This document shows, piece after piece, positions 7,501 through 16,390 of a stretch of DNA of 18,104 nt (positions are counted from its first letter, which is position 1; each line of letters starts with the position of its first letter). The stretch is from contig CAJUHZ010000048.1 of assembly GCA_910585945.1 (NCBI GenBank), positions 1 through 18,104 of the forward strand, in the 5' to 3' direction. Origin of the DNA: an uncultured Bilophila sp. (GTDB lineage Bacteria; Desulfobacterota; Desulfovibrionia; Desulfovibrionales; Desulfovibrionaceae). The notes below the pieces were generated by a model that was given only the letters and a program-made list of their open reading frames with translations, did not search any database and was not told the origin of the DNA. Position numbers and translations under genes: made by a program.

Positions 7501-9120
7501 GAGCTGCTCATGCGCGCGGGCAAGCTGCACACGCTGATCAAGATCGACGAGGGCGCGACCCTCGGGGCGGCCCGCATCCGCATCCGCTCGCTCATGGCCG
7601 CCGTGCGCGAACGCCGGGCGGCCGCTCCCGCGCGGAATTCGCCCATGATCCCCGCAGGCCGCCAGTGGGAGCCTCCCAAAATACGCCCCCTGGAACAGCC
7701 GCTGGAAGAGCTTGTCCCTCCGTCGAAGCAGGAATCCTTTCCGGCGTTCACCAGGGCCATGCGCCGCACGCACACCATCCTTGCTCCGCAACTTGCGCCG
7801 CTGCACTTCGATCTGCTGGCGGCGGCCATGAACAGCGCGGGCTACAATGTGGAAGTCCTGCCCACGGTCAGCCGGCACAATATCGAAACAGGGCTGAGCC
7901 TTGTGCATAATGACGCCTGCTATCCCGCCCTGGTGGTCATCGGCCAGCTTATGGACGCGCTCGCCAGCGGGCGCTACGATCCGGCGCGCACGGCCCTGCT
8001 CCTGGCGCAAACCTGCGGGCCTTGCCGCGCGAGCAACTATCCCGCGCTGTTGCGCAAGGCGCTGGCCGGTTCCGGCTTTTCCCGCGTGCCGGTCCTCACC
8101 GTCAGCAGCGGATCGATCGAACGACAACCCGGCTTCAGCATTTCGGCAAGCCTGCTCCACCGCCTTGTGCTCGGCTGCCTGTACGGGGACATGCTCCAGC
8201 GCGTCTCCCTCTTCTGCCGCACCCACGAGCGCCATGCCGGCGACACCGACGACATGATGGAGCACTGGATGCAGCGGGCGAAATCCGCCGTCATGCGCGG
8301 GGACAGCGGCATCTTCAAGGATCACATGCCGCTTGTCGTGCGGGATTTCATGGCTATCCGCAAGGACTGCACGCCCCGGCCGCGCGTGGGGGTGGTGGGG
8401 GAAATTCTGCTCAAATACCACCCGGACGCCAACAATCAGGTGCTGGAAATCATCCGGGCGGAAGGCGGCGAACCCGTCCTGACGGACTTCACCGATTTTC
8501 TGCTCTACTGCCTGATGGATCAGCTTTTCGACTGGCGGCACCTGGGCGGCTGCATGGGCGCGGCCGTAGGCAACTGGCTTTTCATCCAGCGGATCGAGCA
8601 CCTGCGCAACGCCATGCGCCACGCCGTCGCCTCCCATCCGGAAGGAAATCTGCTGCTCCCTGTTTCGCGCATTTCCGATCTGGGCGACCGCGTCAATGAA
8701 GTGATCTCCACCGGCAACACGGCAGGAGAGGGCTGGCTGCTCACGGCCGACATGCTTGAACTTGTGGATTGCGGAGCGACGAACGTGCTCTGCCTCCAGC
8801 CTTTCGGCTGCCTGCCCAACCACATCACGGGCAAGGGCGTGATCCGCGAATTGAAACGGGTACGCCCCCAGTCAAACATCATGGCCGTGGATTACGACCC
8901 CGGCGCGAGCCAGACGAACCAGATCAACCGCATCAAGCTGTTCATGTCCGTAGCGCGGGAGCAGGCCGCCCGCGCCGCGCAACGGCCCGGAACGCCGACA
9001 GCGAAGCCTGTGCCCGAACAGTTCGGGAACCGGCCCGGGGAAACGGGCGACGCCCCTGCTGGCCGTGGACGCACCCGGAGCGTCATCCGCTGGCCAACCG
9101 GCGAAAAACGGCAGGCGTGA
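4558..9120 (+). CDS. Fused acyl-CoA dehydratase activase / double-cubane-type Fe-S protein
   Basis: A 1520-aa fusion. Two ASKHA (BcrAD/BadFG/HgdC-type) ATPase domains come first, with phosphate loops GLDIGSTTVKLAL (about 8-20) and GIDLGSTTVKTAL (about 334-346). Each has the two cysteines that in HgdC bridge a [4Fe-4S] cluster across the dimer: NEACAGGTG Cys125 with SRCGVF Cys164, and NEACSAGCG Cys456 with SRCTVF Cys495. Next is a cysteine motif CKGCGNHC...GNRC (639, 642, 646, 665). A DUF2229/HgdB-like part follows, with Cys782, Cys796, Cys799, Cys803, then DACYPALV Cys1121, CGPC 1153/1156, and CLQPFGCLPN 1412/1418. Related activases use ATP to push an electron into a dehydratase or double-cubane partner; here motor and acceptor seem to be one chain. 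The substrate is unknown. I prefer ATG 4558 to TTG 4546, because neither has a strong Shine-Dalgarno and ATG gives the usual N-terminus. Confidence 0.9.
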   Translation: MIPEAFLGLDIGSTTVKLALVTGEGTVLEARYLRHGTAVRRTLATLIAEVAAGHPNLRVYPAMTGSAALELAGRLHLPFVQEVMAAAKAIALVAPHTDVAVELGGEDAKILYFDQGMELRMNEACAGGTGAFIDQMATLLETDAAGLNTLAAGHTTIYPIASRCGVFAKTDIVPLLNEGAARADLAASVFQAVVEQTIGGLACGHPIRGNVAFLGGPLHFLDELRRQFIATLGLRPEEVVDLPNAQYMVALGAALCAADDAGSGREGEEAFPVLPLHELSARMNEAAGETPAPPSPLPRLFADEADYLAFRQRHERQRAPRRDPRSASGKAYLGIDLGSTTVKTALIDEEGALLASWYGRNQGDPLSGLVPCLIEMLDALPPGLVLHASAATGYGAQLAEAALGLDFVDVETVAHLKAACALVPDCSYVIDIGGQDMKCLKADNGVIAGVTLNEACSAGCGAFLETFARSLGLDMDRFVRLALFAERPADLGSRCTVFMNSKVKQAQKEGADIGDIAAGLCYSVARNALYKVLRLRDPAELGERVLVQGGSFLNDALLRVMENLLGHEIYRPDIAGLMGAYGAALLARQRAAERDAAKKADSPPSQTTEHAPAPRNDEKPRLTADALRALRMTSRTTRCKGCGNHCLLTVNAFSNGRRLVSGNRCERGAGEDKAPAGKMPPNLYAWKEKRLFDYSPLPLAEAPRGRLGIPRVLNLYEHYPFWFTLFTRLGYRVEISPPSRRDVFALGLASVPSQSVCYPAKLAHGHVVALINSGVRTIFFPCVPRETRESGRAADCYNCPVVCGYPQVVRLNTDEVREKGCSLHTPFVQPAHERSLIRTLCEEFHLPVGEIRKAVRAARAEMERYRAELRAEGERALRWVEEENGLGIVLGGRPYHADPAVHHGLPDLIASLGAAVLSEDSVAHLGARNGKEASLRVVDQWTYHSRLYRAAALVRDHPNLELVQLTSFGCGLDAITADQVCELLMRAGKLHTLIKIDEGATLGAARIRIRSLMAAVRERRAAAPARNSPMIPAGRQWEPPKIRPLEQPLEELVPPSKQESFPAFTRAMRRTHTILAPQLAPLHFDLLAAAMNSAGYNVEVLPTVSRHNIETGLSLVHNDACYPALVVIGQLMDALASGRYDPARTALLLAQTCGPCRASNYPALLRKALAGSGFSRVPVLTVSSGSIERQPGFSISASLLHRLVLGCLYGDMLQRVSLFCRTHERHAGDTDDMMEHWMQRAKSAVMRGDSGIFKDHMPLVVRDFMAIRKDCTPRPRVGVVGEILLKYHPDANNQVLEIIRAEGGEPVLTDFTDFLLYCLMDQLFDWRHLGGCMGAAVGNWLFIQRIEHLRNAMRHAVASHPEGNLLLPVSRISDLGDRVNEVISTGNTAGEGWLLTADMLELVDCGATNVLCLQPFGCLPNHITGKGVIRELKRVRPQSNIMAVDYDPGASQTNQINRIKLFMSVAREQAARAAQRPGTPTAKPVPEQFGNRPGETGDAPAGRGRTRSVIRWPTGEKRQA

Positions 9121-9336
9121 GGCCGACAACAAATCATTGCCAGCCAGGCCGATAAAGAAGATGCTTTTTTTCGCCTTCCGGCATTTGCCAATCGTCCACG
9201 CCTGCCTTATCTTCTCGCGTATATTCTTCCGGCCTCCGGCCGGCGGAAAAGGGCCGGTTCGCCGGCCCTGAAACAGCAACGTCAGCATCGCGTCCCCCCG
9301 GCGGCCCGCCGGACGCGGGTCGTCCCCGGAGCAGGC
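9121..9336. other. secA upstream region with hairpin
   Basis: This 216-nt spacer contains a perfect 8-bp hairpin at 9250-9269 (AGGGCCGG, loop TTCG, CCGGCCCT). Its T-run (TTTT) falls on the minus-strand side, so it does not look like a plus-strand terminator; it lies 67 nt before secA. A weak promoter-like pair, TTGCCA (9185-9190) and TTATCT (9207-9212) with a 16-nt spacer, may serve secA, but the -10 match is poor. Confidence 0.35.
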
Positions 9337-11847
<2,511 letters not shown>

Positions 11848-11861
11848 AAATGGAGAACGCC

Positions 11862-13448
11862 ATGCAGCCCTTGCGTCCACTCATGCGCGCCGCGCTTCTT
11901 GCCGCATGCGCCACTGTTTTCACCCAGAGCGTTCCGGCGGGAGCCGCCCCTGCCGCGCCCTCGTCCGTTCTGCTCTACCCTTCCGGCGGGCAGGTCGTGG
12001 TGGACTCCACCCTCACCCCCGAGAACGGCAGAATCACCTTTGATCTGCCCGCCTCCGCCCTGCTCGACACGCTGGCGATCACTGTCAACGGCGGGGCGGT
12101 GTCCGGCCTTGTGACCTCGCCGGCCCCGCCCCAGCCGGACAGCCCGACTGTCGCCATCATCCGCACCCGGCTGGAAGCGGCCAGACAGGTCGCGGCCACG
12201 CTGAACGGAGAACTTGCCGGCGTGAACGCCCGCATTCGCCTGTGGAGCGCCCCGCCAATCAAGGCCGACATAGGGGAACTGGAAAAAATCGACAGCCTGA
12301 TCCCCGACAAACTCAGAACGCTGCATGAACAGGCCGCGGAACTGGCCCCGCGCCTGGAAGCCGCCAACCGTGAAATCGCCTGGCTGGAACGGGAACTGGC
12401 CGCGGCCGGCGGGGCTTCGGCCGCGTCGGAAAAGTCCGGCCGCGTCCCTGTCGTGCAGGACGGCGTGCGCGTTGTGGCCACCGTGCGCATGAACGGCGAA
12501 ACGGCGAAGGAACCGCTTTCCGTGCGCTATTCCTATACGCTTTCGGACTGCGGCTGGTCCCCGGCCTACACGCTGGACGCCAGACCTGGGGAAAACCTGG
12601 TGCGCTTCTCCCAGGAGGCCGAGATCCGTCAGTCCAGCGGGCTGGACTGGACAGGCGTCACCCTGGCCCTGGCCACGGCCGATCTGGGCAATGGCCTGGA
12701 TCCCGCGCCTCTCGGTGAGTGGCTGCTGCGCCGCGCGCCTGAAGCCGCCGCGCGTCCCCGTGGCCTCTACGCGAGCGCCCCCATGCAGGAAAACGCGGTG
12801 CTCATGAAGAGCGCGGCCGGGGCGGACACCGTCAGCCAGATGGAAACAGCCGCGGCCACGGTGTGGGATCTGGGGCGGCGGGACGTGCCGGCCGGAGTCA
12901 CCACACGCCTGCCCCTGACGAACAGCGACTGGAAGGCCGAATTCGTGCGCGTGGCGCGCCCGGCCCGGCAGAAATCCGCCTACCTCATGGCCGACGTCAC
13001 CCTGCCCGAACCCGCGGTCTTCCCCATTGGCGCGGCGCGCTATCTGGTGGAAGGCGTTTCCGTGGGCGGCGGCAACTTCACCCTGGCCGGAAGCACGGAC
13101 AAGCTCTTCTTCGGCTCCGACCCGCGCGTCACCACCGAAATGAAACTCAACACGCGCCAAAGCGGCAAGGCCGGTTTTGTGGAAAAGCGTCAGACCCGCT
13201 CCTGGGACTGGACGATCACCGTGAGCAACCACCACACGACGCCGACGCTCGTGCGCGTGGAAGATCCGGAACCGCAATCCGGCGACAAGGCCATTGAAAT
13301 AAAAACCACCGCCTCCCCCAAGCCGGAAACCACGAAAGATCACGTCAATGTCTGGGCATTGACCGTGCCGGCCGGCGGGAAAAGCGTCATCAACTATACT
13401 GTGGACGTCTCCGCCCCCAGCGACATGCGGCTTGTGGACGGGCGCTGA
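11862..13448 (+). CDS. Exported DUF4139 domain protein
   Basis: A 528-aa protein with a cleavable export signal. Residues 1-28 form a signal peptide (MQPLRPLMRAALLAACATVF then a Pro/Ala stretch ending AGA). A lipobox-like LAAC at 13-16 makes a lipoprotein possible, but the hydrophobic core before it is short. The middle (about 90-195) is helical and coiled-coil-like (RTRLEAARQVAATLNGEL; LEAANREIAWLERELAAA). The C-terminal half is the DUF4139 beta domain, seen in SVRYSYTLSDCGWSPAYTLD and the LDWTGVTLALATAD segment. The family includes proteins annotated as mucoidy-inhibitor-like; its biochemical role is unknown. ATG 11862 is chosen because GGAG lies 6 nt upstream; an in-frame ATG at 11826 would overlap secA and has no binding site. 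Linkage to secA suggests co-expression, not necessarily a shared task. Confidence 0.87.
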   Translation: MQPLRPLMRAALLAACATVFTQSVPAGAAPAAPSSVLLYPSGGQVVVDSTLTPENGRITFDLPASALLDTLAITVNGGAVSGLVTSPAPPQPDSPTVAIIRTRLEAARQVAATLNGELAGVNARIRLWSAPPIKADIGELEKIDSLIPDKLRTLHEQAAELAPRLEAANREIAWLERELAAAGGASAASEKSGRVPVVQDGVRVVATVRMNGETAKEPLSVRYSYTLSDCGWSPAYTLDARPGENLVRFSQEAEIRQSSGLDWTGVTLALATADLGNGLDPAPLGEWLLRRAPEAAARPRGLYASAPMQENAVLMKSAAGADTVSQMETAAATVWDLGRRDVPAGVTTRLPLTNSDWKAEFVRVARPARQKSAYLMADVTLPEPAVFPIGAARYLVEGVSVGGGNFTLAGSTDKLFFGSDPRVTTEMKLNTRQSGKAGFVEKRQTRSWDWTITVSNHHTTPTLVRVEDPEPQSGDKAIEIKTTASPKPETTKDHVNVWALTVPAGGKSVINYTVDVSAPSDMRLVDGR

Positions 13449-13473
13449 ACACGGCGGCGGAGAAAACCGAAAA

Positions 13474-13510
13474 GACCGTCGGACGGTGCGAAATGCGCTG
13501 CCCGACGGTC
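13474..13510 (+). terminator. Terminator-like hairpin after the DUF4139 gene
   Basis: Arms GACCGTCGG (13474-13482) and CCGACGGTC (13502-13510) form a perfect 9-bp stem 25 nt after the stop codon. The following bases (TTGCGTTT) are T-rich but broken. It probably ends the secA/DUF4139 transcript. Confidence 0.6.
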
Positions 13511-13518
13511 TTGCGTTT

Positions 13519-13546
13519 GGGGGTGCAGGGGAATCATTCCCCTGCC
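13519..13546. repeat. Second copy of 28-bp palindromic repeat
   Basis: This block is identical over 28 bp to 4203-4230 and contains the same near-perfect palindrome of GCAGGGGAAT and ATTCCCCTGC around one central base. Both copies lie in intergenic DNA about 9.3 kb apart and in the same orientation. The flanks differ beyond the block. Confidence 0.85.
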
Positions 13547-13564
13547 TTGCCGATTCATGTCATA

Positions 13565-13607
13565 CCGGCGCGTCTCCGATTCGCGACGCGCGTGGGAGAC
13601 GCGCCGG
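13565..13607. other. 13-bp GC-rich inverted repeat between convergent genes
   Basis: CCGGCGCGTCTCC (13565-13577) is the exact reverse complement of 13595-13607, with a 17-nt loop that itself contains CGCG repeats. It lies only 12 nt past the amidohydrolase stop. No T-run follows on either strand, so it is not a classical terminator. It may block read-through or protect the 3' end of transcripts. Confidence 0.55.
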
Positions 13608-13618
13608 ACGCTGGACGT

Positions 13619-15337
13619 CTACGCCTTCCTGTACACCGTTTCCCCGCCCACAATGGTCTCGCTGACCACAATATCCTTCAATTCCACGGGCGGCACGTCA
13701 AGCGGATTTCGATCAAGGATGACCATATCCGCCAACTTGCCCGGCTCCAGCGATCCCACCCGGTCCTCAATGCGGTACATGCGCGCGCCGTTGATCGTCA
13801 CGCCGCGCAGGGCTTCCATCACGCCGATCCGCTGATCCGGGCCGAGCACCTTGCCCGACGAGGTCAGCCGGTTGACCGCGGAAAAAACATCCATCAGCGG
13901 GCTGATGGGCGTCACGGGCGTGTCGTTGTGCAAGGCAAACTGGATGCCGCGATCAAGCGCCGCCTTGAGCGGGCTGATGTGGGCCGCCCGCTCCGGACCG
14001 GCCACCATGTCCCGGTGAATATCGCCCCAGAACCAGGTGTGCGTCACAAAATACGAAGGAATGAAGCCGCGTTCGGCAATAACCGGAACCTGATCCGGCC
14101 GGCAGAACTGGCAGTGGTTGAGCACATGCCGATGATCCGCGCGCGGGTTCGCGTCAAGCGCGGCCGAGTAGGCGTCCATGACATCCTGAATGGCCTGGTC
14201 GCCATTGGTGTGCGTGGCGATCTGCCAGCCCGCGTCGTGCAGCTTTTTCACCAGCGCGAACAACTCTTCCCGGCTCTTGAAGACGGGGAAGCCGCGAAAA
14301 TCCGCCGGCTTTCCCGGAAGCTGCCTGAAATACGGCTTGGAGAACCAGGCGGTATAGCCCTGCGGGCTGCCGTCGGCAAAAAGCTTGGCCGCGCCGAGGA
14401 TGACCAGCCCCTTTTTGTCGAGAACCGCGCCGGAACGCTTGTCCCCGTAGCTTTCGATCAGCTTGGCGTTGCGCCCGTTGGGCCAGATGACGACGCGGAT
14501 TTTCAGATCCCCGTTCTCGCTCCCCTTGAGGAAAAACTCGTCCACGGTGGGGCTGCCGCCATTGTTGGCGGTGGTGATCCCGGCCGAAGCGTAGGTCATG
14601 CTGTCGTGAGCGATGGACTCCATCTGCTGTTCCGGCGTGATCGCCGGGAGGATGCGGTTGATCGGCATCTGCGCCGCCGGGCCTTCCAGCACGCCGTCCA
14701 GCCTGCCGTCAGGGCCTCGGCGGAATTTTGCCCCTTCCGGATCCGGCGTGCTTTCCTCAATGCCCGCCATCTTGAAAGCAAGCGAATTGCCCACCCCGAG
14801 GTGCCCGGAAACGTGACGGATAAAGATGGGATGCTTCACCGACACGGCGTCCAGATCCGCCATTGTCGGGTGGCGCTGCTCCTTCATGGCCAGATCGTTG
14901 TAATTGTAGCCGAGAATCCAGCCGCCTTCCGGAACCCTGGCCGCCCGCGCGCGCAAACTTTCCTGAAGCGTGGCGATATCCGTCACCTTGCCGAGCGGCG
15001 GCACATTGAGATTGACCATGTGCAATTCGCGGTACGCCCCGTTGGGGAAATGGCTGTGCCCGTCGATGAGACCGGGCAGCAAAACCTTTCCGCCAAGATC
15101 GACCACGCGCGCGTTTTTGCCGGCGGCGGCCAGCATGTCTACCCTGCTCCCCACGGCAAGGATCTTGCCATCGCGCACGACAAGCGCTTCAACAATATCA
15201 TTGGCGGGGTTCATGGTGAAAATCGGTCCCCCCGTGTACACCGTCACAGGCGCTTCGGAGCCGGCAAGCAATGCTTGCGGAGCGGCGAGAACGGCCGTCG
15301 CGGCGGCCGCGCCCTTCAAAAATTCGCGTCGTTTCAT
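13619..15337 (-). CDS. Tat-exported amidohydrolase (YtcJ-like, amidohydrolase family 3)
   Basis: A 572-aa metal-dependent hydrolase predicted to act in the periplasm. The N-terminus MKRREFLKGAAAATAVLAAP is a twin-arginine signal (Arg3-Arg4, EFLKG, then a hydrophobic run). The mature part starts near residue 26. LPGLIDGHSHFP carries the first metal-binding HxH (His94, His96). Later elements fit the amidohydrolase-3 family: THTNGDQAIQDVMDAY, LNHCQFCRPDQVP, LHNDTPVTPISPL, and a C-terminal GSLEPGKLADMVILDRNPLD. The family hydrolyses amides and N-substituted formamides among other substrates; the actual substrate cannot be read from sequence. ATG 15337 is preceded by a near-perfect TAAGGAGG, so an in-frame ATG at 15406 is rejected. 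The gene has its own promoter (15424-15453). Confidence 0.92.
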   Translation of the reverse strand: MKRREFLKGAAAATAVLAAPQALLAGSEAPVTVYTGGPIFTMNPANDIVEALVVRDGKILAVGSRVDMLAAAGKNARVVDLGGKVLLPGLIDGHSHFPNGAYRELHMVNLNVPPLGKVTDIATLQESLRARAARVPEGGWILGYNYNDLAMKEQRHPTMADLDAVSVKHPIFIRHVSGHLGVGNSLAFKMAGIEESTPDPEGAKFRRGPDGRLDGVLEGPAAQMPINRILPAITPEQQMESIAHDSMTYASAGITTANNGGSPTVDEFFLKGSENGDLKIRVVIWPNGRNAKLIESYGDKRSGAVLDKKGLVILGAAKLFADGSPQGYTAWFSKPYFRQLPGKPADFRGFPVFKSREELFALVKKLHDAGWQIATHTNGDQAIQDVMDAYSAALDANPRADHRHVLNHCQFCRPDQVPVIAERGFIPSYFVTHTWFWGDIHRDMVAGPERAAHISPLKAALDRGIQFALHNDTPVTPISPLMDVFSAVNRLTSSGKVLGPDQRIGVMEALRGVTINGARMYRIEDRVGSLEPGKLADMVILDRNPLDVPPVELKDIVVSETIVGGETVYRKA

Positions 15338-15423
15338 AGTGACCTCCTTATGGTGGGGGGTGACTCGCGGCGGGCGCGCCACGAGCAAAACATTTTTCAT
15401 GTACATTTTGGAATACTTGTCTT

Positions 15424-15453
15424 TCTATAACCCCCTCCAAAACATGACGTCAA
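15424..15453 (-). promoter_or_regulatory. Sigma-70-like promoter of the amidohydrolase gene
   Basis: On the minus strand TTGACG (15453-15448) is followed after 18 nt by TATAGA (15429-15424). This would start transcription roughly 80 nt before ATG 15337. The -35 box lies inside the palindrome TGACGTCA. It sits just downstream of the T-runs that end the phosphodiesterase transcript. Confidence 0.6.
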
Positions 15454-15454
15454 C

Positions 15455-15509
15455 AAAAAATACGAAAAAATGAGGTTCATGCCGCAAACTGCGCTCCAAA
15501 CAGCGGCAT
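15455..15509 (-). terminator. Terminator after the phosphodiesterase-like gene
   Basis: Read on the minus strand, ATGCCGC (15509-15503) and GCGGCAT (15485-15479) form a 7-bp stem that overlaps the TGA stop codon. Two T6 runs follow (15470-15465 and 15460-15455). The first T-run starts 8 nt after the stem, a little far for a textbook terminator. Confidence 0.5.
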
Positions 15510-16390
15510 CAGGGCAAGACAGATGGAGACCAAGTATCCGTATATACCTTGCTGATTGTTTTTCCCAGATATTTTTTTAAAAATTCAGGCTTGTCTCTAC
15601 CAGAGAATGATGTATAAAACAGGAGTATCGTTACTCCACTATCATGTAATTTTTGTACAAGATGTATATTTTCATTGTTTTCAAAAAAATTTTTTGCATC
15701 CATAGTTACTATGGGAAATTTGAACTTTATGGCAGTTTCAAGATTATTCTTGTTCCATACGCAATAGGCTGGATATTTGATTCCTGACCTGAGAGCTTTT
15801 AAATAATCCTGTGGGCTGAAGACTTCAACAATCATCCTGTCAGGATATGGTATTTCTTTTAACAATAATTTATAATTTCTTATTTTGTCTGTTATTAAAA
15901 TAAAATGTGGATTTGATTTCATCAATTCGGATATGCTATCACCTGTAAGTACAGTATATTTATCATTTATCTTTAACTTTTGAACTTCAGAGAGAGAGAG
16001 AGAGAGAGAGAGAGAATCATAATTACTATTCAGACCTGCAAGAGATTTGAAATGTTTCCAGTCATGCGCGCCAAGAAGATGTCCATCAGACGTTTCAATC
16101 ATATCGAGTTCTATAAATCGGAATCCTCGTTGTAAAGAATCCAGAACAGCCTCAAGACTATTTGTATAGGTGAACTTCCCAACACCTCCTCCATGCGCAA
16201 TGTAGGCGTCAGGCGACAGATAATCACTTGAAACATAAAACTTGCAAAAGTCTTCGCCTCTATCCGAAATTGCTGAAGCAATTCTATATTCCAGCATAAA
16301 TTCCTTGTAATACCTGTTTAACTTTTTTACGCCAAAAAAAGAAACGAATAGAACCAAACAGCAAATGATCATCCACTTTTTCTTATTCAT
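15509..16390 (-). CDS. Membrane-anchored glycerophosphodiesterase-like protein with in-gene (CT)13 tract
   Basis: A 293-aa protein. Residues 6-20 form one hydrophobic N-terminal anchor (WMIICCLVLFVSFFG); the rest should face the periplasm. The GDPD/PI-PLC-like barrel start is clear: IAHGGG (His66), YTNSLEAVLDSLQRGFRFIE, ELDMIETSDG (Glu94, Asp96), GAHDWKHF (His109). Classical GDPDs have HRG where this has HGG. GDPDs cleave glycerophosphodiesters such as those on lipids or glycerophosphate-decorated glycans. ATG 16390 has GAGAGG 7 nt upstream and overlaps the stop of the transferase gene by 8 nt, so translation is probably coupled. Residues 126-134 are SLSLSLSLS, encoded by a run of 13 CT units; a change of one unit would truncate the protein. 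Codon use is AT-rich, unlike genes to the left. Family call good; substrate inferred. Confidence 0.85.
   Translation of the reverse strand: MNKKKWMIICCLVLFVSFFGVKKLNRYYKEFMLEYRIASAISDRGEDFCKFYVSSDYLSPDAYIAHGGGVGKFTYTNSLEAVLDSLQRGFRFIELDMIETSDGHLLGAHDWKHFKSLAGLNSNYDSLSLSLSLSEVQKLKINDKYTVLTGDSISELMKSNPHFILITDKIRNYKLLLKEIPYPDRMIVEVFSPQDYLKALRSGIKYPAYCVWNKNNLETAIKFKFPIVTMDAKNFFENNENIHLVQKLHDSGVTILLFYTSFSGRDKPEFLKKYLGKTISKVYTDTWSPSVLP
15989..16014. repeat. (AG)13 microsatellite inside the phosphodiesterase gene
   Basis: There are thirteen uninterrupted AG units on the plus strand, read as CT on the coding strand, encoding Ser-Leu repeats. A perfect dinucleotide tract of this length within a bacterial gene is uncommon and prone to slipped-strand mispairing. 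Loss of one unit gives an immediate TGA; gain of one gives TAA after LKFKS. Confidence 0.97.

Noticed and set aside
15338..15406. Earlier start for the amidohydrolase
   Set aside because: The 23 extra residues would mask the Tat signal, and the near-perfect TAAGGAGG is placed for ATG 15337.
13493..15430. 645-codon plus-strand open frame
   Set aside because: Antisense to the Tat amidohydrolase, which has clear motifs, ribosome binding site and promoter.
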